From CAG-791 sp002449595 (lineage in GTDB: Bacteria > Bacillota > Clostridia > Lachnospirales > Lachnospiraceae), in contig CAMNHV010000060.1 in NCBI GenBank assembly GCA_946539855.1, positions 1 to 9,303 of the forward strand: 9,303 nt of DNA, written 5' to 3'. Positions within the stretch are counted from its first letter, which is position 1. Each line of letters opens with the position of its first letter. Below are positions 6,510-9,303 of this stretch, piece after piece. A program made the translations under genes and the position numbers. The notes below the pieces were generated by a model that did no database searches, was not told where the DNA came from, and was given only the letters and a program-made list of their open reading frames with translations.

Positions 6510-7304
6510 ATGACTATGAGCAGCAGAATCGAACAGCAGATTGACCAGATCGAAGATTATATCGAAGGATGTAAGTATCAGCCTTTCTCGAACACGAAGA
6601 TCATCGTTGACCGGGAAGAACTGGAAGACCTGCTGGAGCAGCTTCGCGCGAAGACGCCGGAGGAGATCCGGCACTACCAGAGGATCATCAGCAACAAGGA
6701 AGCGATCTTAAGCGATGCGCGCAAGAAGGCGGAAGAACTGATCAGCGAGGCGACCCAGCACACGAACGAGCTGGTCAACGAGCACGAGATCATGCAGCAG
6801 GCCTACACGCAGGCGAACGAGGTCGTCCAGCTCGCGTCCCAGCAGGCGCAGGAGATCCTCGACCAGGCAGTGAGCGAGGCGAACGCGTACCGCGCCTCCG
6901 CGGCGCGCTACATGGATGACATGCTGGCACAGCTCGAGGAGATCACCGCGCGGACGAGCAGCCGGGCGGCGAGAGAGACCTCCGAGTACATGAACAACCT
7001 CGGCGCGTTCCTCGACACGATCCGCCAGAACCGGAACGAGCTCGCGATGGAGAATGGCGGCGGATACGCACAGCAGAACGCCGCGTACGGCGCTCCGCAG
7101 GGCCAGCTCGCGACCGGGGACTTAAGCAGCGCGATCGGCACGCAGGGAAGCATCCAGCCGATGGGAACCGGAACGATCCCGCAGATGGGAACGGGCCAGA
7201 TCCCGCAGATGGGCACAGGACCGATCCCGATGGGAACCGGGCCGATCCCGATGGGTACGGGACCGCTTCCGGAGGCAGGCCCCAGCGCCGACATGATGCC
7301 CTGA
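6510..7304 (+). CDS. Coiled-coil DivIVA/ATP-synthase-b-like protein with MGTG-repeat tail
   Basis: This 264-residue cytosolic-looking protein has no signal peptide or membrane segment. It opens with SSRIEQQIDQIEDYIEGCKYQPFSNTKI, then a long charged helical stretch (about residues 30-180) rich in Glu, Gln, Ala and Lys, including ISNKEAILSDARKKAEELI and heptad-like spacing. Such proteins are widespread in Lachnospiraceae and are often labelled 'ATPase' or 'V-type ATPase subunit H', but I see no nucleotide-binding motif and those names reflect coiled-coil resemblance to DivIVA or ATP-synthase b. A structural or cell-division scaffold role is inference. The tail (about 216-254) carries five MGTG repeats rich in Pro, Gly and Met. 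In-frame ATGs lie at 6462, 6504, 6510 and 6516. GGAGAGG (6496-6502) sits 7 bases before 6510, and TGAGGA could serve 6516. The upstream 6462 ATG lacks a ribosome site and lies in the leader. A terminator follows directly. Confidence 0.8.
   Translation: MTMSSRIEQQIDQIEDYIEGCKYQPFSNTKIIVDREELEDLLEQLRAKTPEEIRHYQRIISNKEAILSDARKKAEELISEATQHTNELVNEHEIMQQAYTQANEVVQLASQQAQEILDQAVSEANAYRASAARYMDDMLAQLEEITARTSSRAARETSEYMNNLGAFLDTIRQNRNELAMENGGGYAQQNAAYGAPQGQLATGDLSSAIGTQGSIQPMGTGTIPQMGTGQIPQMGTGPIPMGTGPIPMGTGPLPEAGPSADMMP
7155..7271 (+). repeat. Tandem repeats encoding five P(Q)MGTG(P/T/Q)I units
   Basis: Five consecutive units of 21-24 bases encode PMGTGTI, PQMGTGQI, PQMGTGPI, PMGTGPI and PMGTGPL. 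At DNA level the core is ATGGG(A/T/C)AC(C/G/A)GG, and the last units (about 7218-7262) are nearly identical. Such in-frame repeats can change number by slippage or recombination without breaking the frame. The function of the tail is unknown. Confidence 0.85.
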
Positions 7305-7328
7305 GCGGCACGAAGTGAGTGAGAAGAG

Positions 7329-7358
7329 TCCCGCATCCAAGTGGTGCGGGATTTTCTT
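7329..7358 (+). terminator. Rho-independent terminator
   Basis: TCCCGCA (7329-7335) pairs perfectly with TGCGGGA (7345-7351) across a 9-base loop, followed at once by TTTTCTT (7352-7358). It begins 25 bases after the stop of the coiled-coil gene and ends 15 bases before the ATG of the next gene. The next gene therefore needs read-through or a promoter within the preceding coding region. Confidence 0.85.
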
Positions 7359-7373
7359 AGTAAAGGAAACTGA

Positions 7374-8096
7374 ATGGATTCAGCATCAATGAACCAGGTG
7401 CGGGAGCCGCAGCTTTTTGCCGGCGCCGCCGCCCCCCGCATTTCCCCTACGCGCTACCGGGGGATCATCTTCGACCTCGACGGATCGCTCATGGACAGCA
7501 TGTGGATCTGGAGGGCGATCGACATCGAGTTTTTAGGGCGCTACGGCCTTGCGCTGCCGGAAGGCTTCCAGGATGAGATCAGCGGCAGAAGCTTCTACGA
7601 GACCGCGGTCATCTTCAAGGAGAGGTTCGAGCTCCCGGAGAGCCTCGAGGAGATCATGGCGGAGTGGAACCGCATGGCGTTCGAGAAGTACGCGCACGAG
7701 GTGTTCCTGAAGCCGGGCGCGGACGTACTGCTGCAGTACTGCGTGGATCACGGGATCCGCCTCGCCATCGCGACGAGCAACTCGCGGGAGCTGGTGGACC
7801 AGGTCCTCGCTTCCAACGGGGTGACGGACCTCTTCCAGGCGATCGTGACCGGCAGCGAGGTGACCCGCGGCAAGCCGGAGCCGGACGTGTACCTGTGCGC
7901 GGCGGAGAAGATCGGCGTCGCTCCGGAAGAAGCCCTCGCGTTTGAGGACATCGTGGTGGGGATCCGGTCGGCGAAGGCGGCGGGCATGGAAGCCTGCGCG
8001 GTGTACGACGAGGCGTCCTCCCACACGGAGGAAATGAAGCGCCGGGAGGCGGATTACTGGATCCGCGACTTCCGGGATCTGGCGTTTGACAGGTGA
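7374..8096 (+). CDS. HAD-superfamily hydrolase (subfamily IA, phosphatase/phosphoglucomutase-like)
   Basis: This 240-residue soluble protein carries all four HAD motifs. Motif I is IIFDLDGSLMDS (31-42), with nucleophile Asp34 and acid/base Asp36. Motif II is ATSNS (133-137). Motif III has Lys167 in RGKPEPDVYL. Motif IV is FEDIVVGIRSAKAAGM (190-205), with metal ligand Asp192. A helical cap domain of the alpha type lies between motifs I and II (about 45-115). The family covers phosphatases and beta-phosphoglucomutases acting on sugar or other small phosphoesters; the substrate cannot be predicted here. About 28 residues precede the usual family start and look low in complexity (FAGAAAPRISPTRYRG). 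The ATG has AGGA (7364-7367) 6 bases upstream, and an internal ATG at 7389 is an alternative. It sits just after a terminator and 6 bases before the next gene's preferred start. Confidence 0.9.
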   Translation: MDSASMNQVREPQLFAGAAAPRISPTRYRGIIFDLDGSLMDSMWIWRAIDIEFLGRYGLALPEGFQDEISGRSFYETAVIFKERFELPESLEEIMAEWNRMAFEKYAHEVFLKPGADVLLQYCVDHGIRLAIATSNSRELVDQVLASNGVTDLFQAIVTGSEVTRGKPEPDVYLCAAEKIGVAPEEALAFEDIVVGIRSAKAAGMEACAVYDEASSHTEEMKRREADYWIRDFRDLAFDR

Positions 8097-8102
8097 GGAA
8101 TG

Positions 8103-8675
8103 ATGGGTAGAAAATACAAAGGGACTTTCGGATACCTGAAGAAAAGGCGTATCCGCTCGCTGATCCGCTCCGCCTTCGAGCTCGCGGCTGTGCTCGCGAT
8201 CTACTTCACGGCCTGGGCGATCCTGAAGGACAACAAGAACGTCTTCACGATCATGGCCGCGCTGCTTTGCATCCCTACGGGGAAAAGCATTGTGGACACG
8301 ATCATGTGCTTTCTTGCGACCGGGTGCTCGGACGACGCGCACGCGAGGATCGAGGAGGTGCTGGCGGCCGCGCCCGGGACATTCCCGGCATCTTACGACC
8401 TGTATCTGACCGGCTACCAGAAGAACTTCGCACTCAGTCACGTTGCGGTTGCGGACGGCGCGGTCTGCGCGCTGACAGAATCGGACAAGTGCGACGTCGA
8501 GGAAGGGCAGAAGCACATCAGGACCGTGCTCGGCAACGACGGTGTGACCGGGTACACGGTCCGGATCTTCCGCGACACGGACAAATACATTGAGCGCATC
8601 TCCCGCATGGGCGGGAACCCCGCCACCGAACGCGACGCGCGCGCCATGCAGGTGCTGCACGCGGTATCGCTCTGA
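8103..8675 (+). CDS. Conserved-type hypothetical membrane protein with two N-terminal helices
   Basis: I do not recognise a named function. The 190-residue protein begins with a strongly basic segment (GRKYKGTFGYLKKRRIRSLIR). Two hydrophobic stretches follow, about 24-41 (AFELAAVLAIYFTAWAIL) and 47-72 (VFTIMAALLCIPTGKSIVDTIMCFLA). The remaining ~115 residues are soluble and mildly charged, with an acidic segment DKCDVEEGQKH and no catalytic motif that I can see. By the positive-inside rule the basic N-terminus is cytoplasmic, and with two spans the C-terminal domain would be too. The GKS at about 60-62 is not a Walker A motif. AGGTGA (8091-8096), overlapping the HAD stop, is 6 bases from ATG 8103. 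The adjacent ATG 8100 is an alternative giving 191 residues. From memory, similar proteins occur in Lachnospiraceae beside RluA-type genes, but I could not check this. Confidence 0.75.
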   Translation: MGRKYKGTFGYLKKRRIRSLIRSAFELAAVLAIYFTAWAILKDNKNVFTIMAALLCIPTGKSIVDTIMCFLATGCSDDAHARIEEVLAAAPGTFPASYDLYLTGYQKNFALSHVAVADGAVCALTESDKCDVEEGQKHIRTVLGNDGVTGYTVRIFRDTDKYIERISRMGGNPATERDARAMQVLHAVSL

Positions 8676-8681
8676 GAGAAT

Positions 8682-9303
8682 ATGAAGAATCTGATCGTCG
8701 CCGCCGCGGACAGCGGCCAGCGGCTCGACAAATACATCCGGAGGATCCTGCCGGAAGCCCCTTCGTCTTTCGTCTACAAGATGCTCCGCAAGAAGAATAT
8801 CACGCTGAACGGGAAGAAGGCGGAAGGAAAAGAGATCCTGAAGCCGGACGACGCCGTCTGTTTCTTTCTGTCGGACGAGACGTTCGCGAAGTTCCGGGGA
8901 CAGGAGGGCAGCGCGCCGAAAGCCGCAGATCCCGGGGAAGAAGCCCGGAAGAAGCCGGCGCCTTACGTCGCCGCCTCCGCGCTTGATCTCCCCGTCCTGT
9001 TTGAGAACGAACACACGCTGATCGTGTACAAGCCCGCGGGCGTGCTCACGCAGAAGGCGAAGAAAACGGACGACTCCGTGAACGACTTTGTGCTGCGGTA
9101 TTTCTCGGAGAGAGGCGGGCAGGAAGAGACGGACTCAGCGCAGGCGCTCTTTAAGCCGTCCGTGATGAACCGTCTCGACCGCGGCACCGCAGGGCCTGTC
9201 ATCGCGGCGAAGACGCTCGCCGGGAGCCAGGTGCTCTCGCAGCTTATTCGCGGCCGCAGGCTCGGCAAGTTCTACCACGCGGCGGTTCTGGGAGAAGTGG
9301 AAG
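8682..9303 (+). CDS. RluA-family 23S rRNA pseudouridine synthase, 3' end beyond window
   Basis: This is the first 207 codons of a gene that runs off the window; full-length family members are about 300-330 residues. Such enzymes isomerise specific uridines to pseudouridine, usually in 23S rRNA. An S4 RNA-binding domain covers about residues 12-62 (QRLDKYIRRIL, VYKMLRKKNITLNGKK). A poorly conserved linker of about 35 residues is rich in Lys, Glu, Ala and Pro. The catalytic domain begins at LPVLFENEHTLIVYKPAGVLTQ (103-124). The catalytic motif is NRLDRGTAGPV (163-173) with Asp166. KFYHAAVLGEV (196-206) matches the conserved K-Y-A-V-G strand. The ATG lies 6 bases after the preceding stop, with only a weak GAGAGA (8674-8679) ribosome site, suggesting translational coupling. 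RluC or RluD type cannot be decided, so no symbol is given. Confidence 0.9.
   Translation, partial: MKNLIVAAADSGQRLDKYIRRILPEAPSSFVYKMLRKKNITLNGKKAEGKEILKPDDAVCFFLSDETFAKFRGQEGSAPKAADPGEEARKKPAPYVAASALDLPVLFENEHTLIVYKPAGVLTQKAKKTDDSVNDFVLRYFSERGGQEETDSAQALFKPSVMNRLDRGTAGPVIAAKTLAGSQVLSQLIRGRRLGKFYHAAVLGEVE

Noticed and set aside
6510..7304. Identity as a V-type ATPase subunit
   Set aside because: No other ATPase subunit genes are nearby and there is no nucleotide-binding motif; the resemblance is only to a generic coiled coil.
8277..8290. GKS in the membrane protein as a possible Walker A motif
   Set aside because: It lacks the GxxxxGK(S/T) context and sits inside a hydrophobic segment.
9162..9180. 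NRLDR in place of HRLDR as a sign of an inactive pseudouridine synthase
   Set aside because: The catalytic Asp and the RLDR core are intact, and Asn at this position is, to my knowledge, common in clostridial members.

Overview
The window looks like a core chromosomal segment of a GC-rich Firmicute, most probably a Clostridia/Lachnospiraceae-type bacterium. The reasons are Shine-Dalgarno sequences close to the Bacillota consensus in front of nearly every gene, a strong bias to G/C-ending codons, and gene content typical of that group: a DegV protein, a second type IIA topoisomerase pair, rsmD-coaD, and a coiled-coil protein often labelled 'ATPase' in Lachnospiraceae. The taxonomic call is inference. 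All nine genes are on the + strand, and no gap between genes reaches 300 bases.

Region 1 (1-5291) opens with an imperfect palindrome, an extended -10 promoter and a GC-rich leader stem-loop. Then come a DegV/FakB-like fatty-acid-binding protein (149-1060), topoisomerase IV subunit B (parE, 1070-2995) and subunit A (parC, 3054-5291). The spacing (9 and 58 bases) suggests one operon. A small GCAA-loop hairpin lies between parE and parC, and the Shine-Dalgarno match favours a GTG start for parC 12 bases inside the longest open frame.

Region 2 (5319-6384) is rsmD (16S rRNA m2G966 methyltransferase) followed 13 bases later by coaD (phosphopantetheine adenylyltransferase), a common Firmicute pair. 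No terminator separates it from parC.

Region 3 (6385-7358) is a 125-base AT-richer leader with inverted repeats and -10-like hexamers, then a coiled-coil DivIVA/ATP-synthase-b-like protein (6510-7304). Its tail carries five MGTG-type repeats, and the gene is closed by a convincing intrinsic terminator (7329-7358).

Region 4 (7374-9303) holds a HAD-family phosphatase/mutase, an uncharacterised two-helix membrane protein and the first ~207 codons of an RluA-type pseudouridine synthase that runs off the window. These three are tightly packed (6-base gaps) and probably co-transcribed.

I found no mobile element, CRISPR array, tRNA, rRNA or clear sign of horizontal transfer, and no convincing evidence of a new multi-gene system. 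The points most worth a second look are the MGTG-repeat tail, the unexplained membrane protein, the GyrA-box-like motif at the extreme end of ParC, and the structured leaders.
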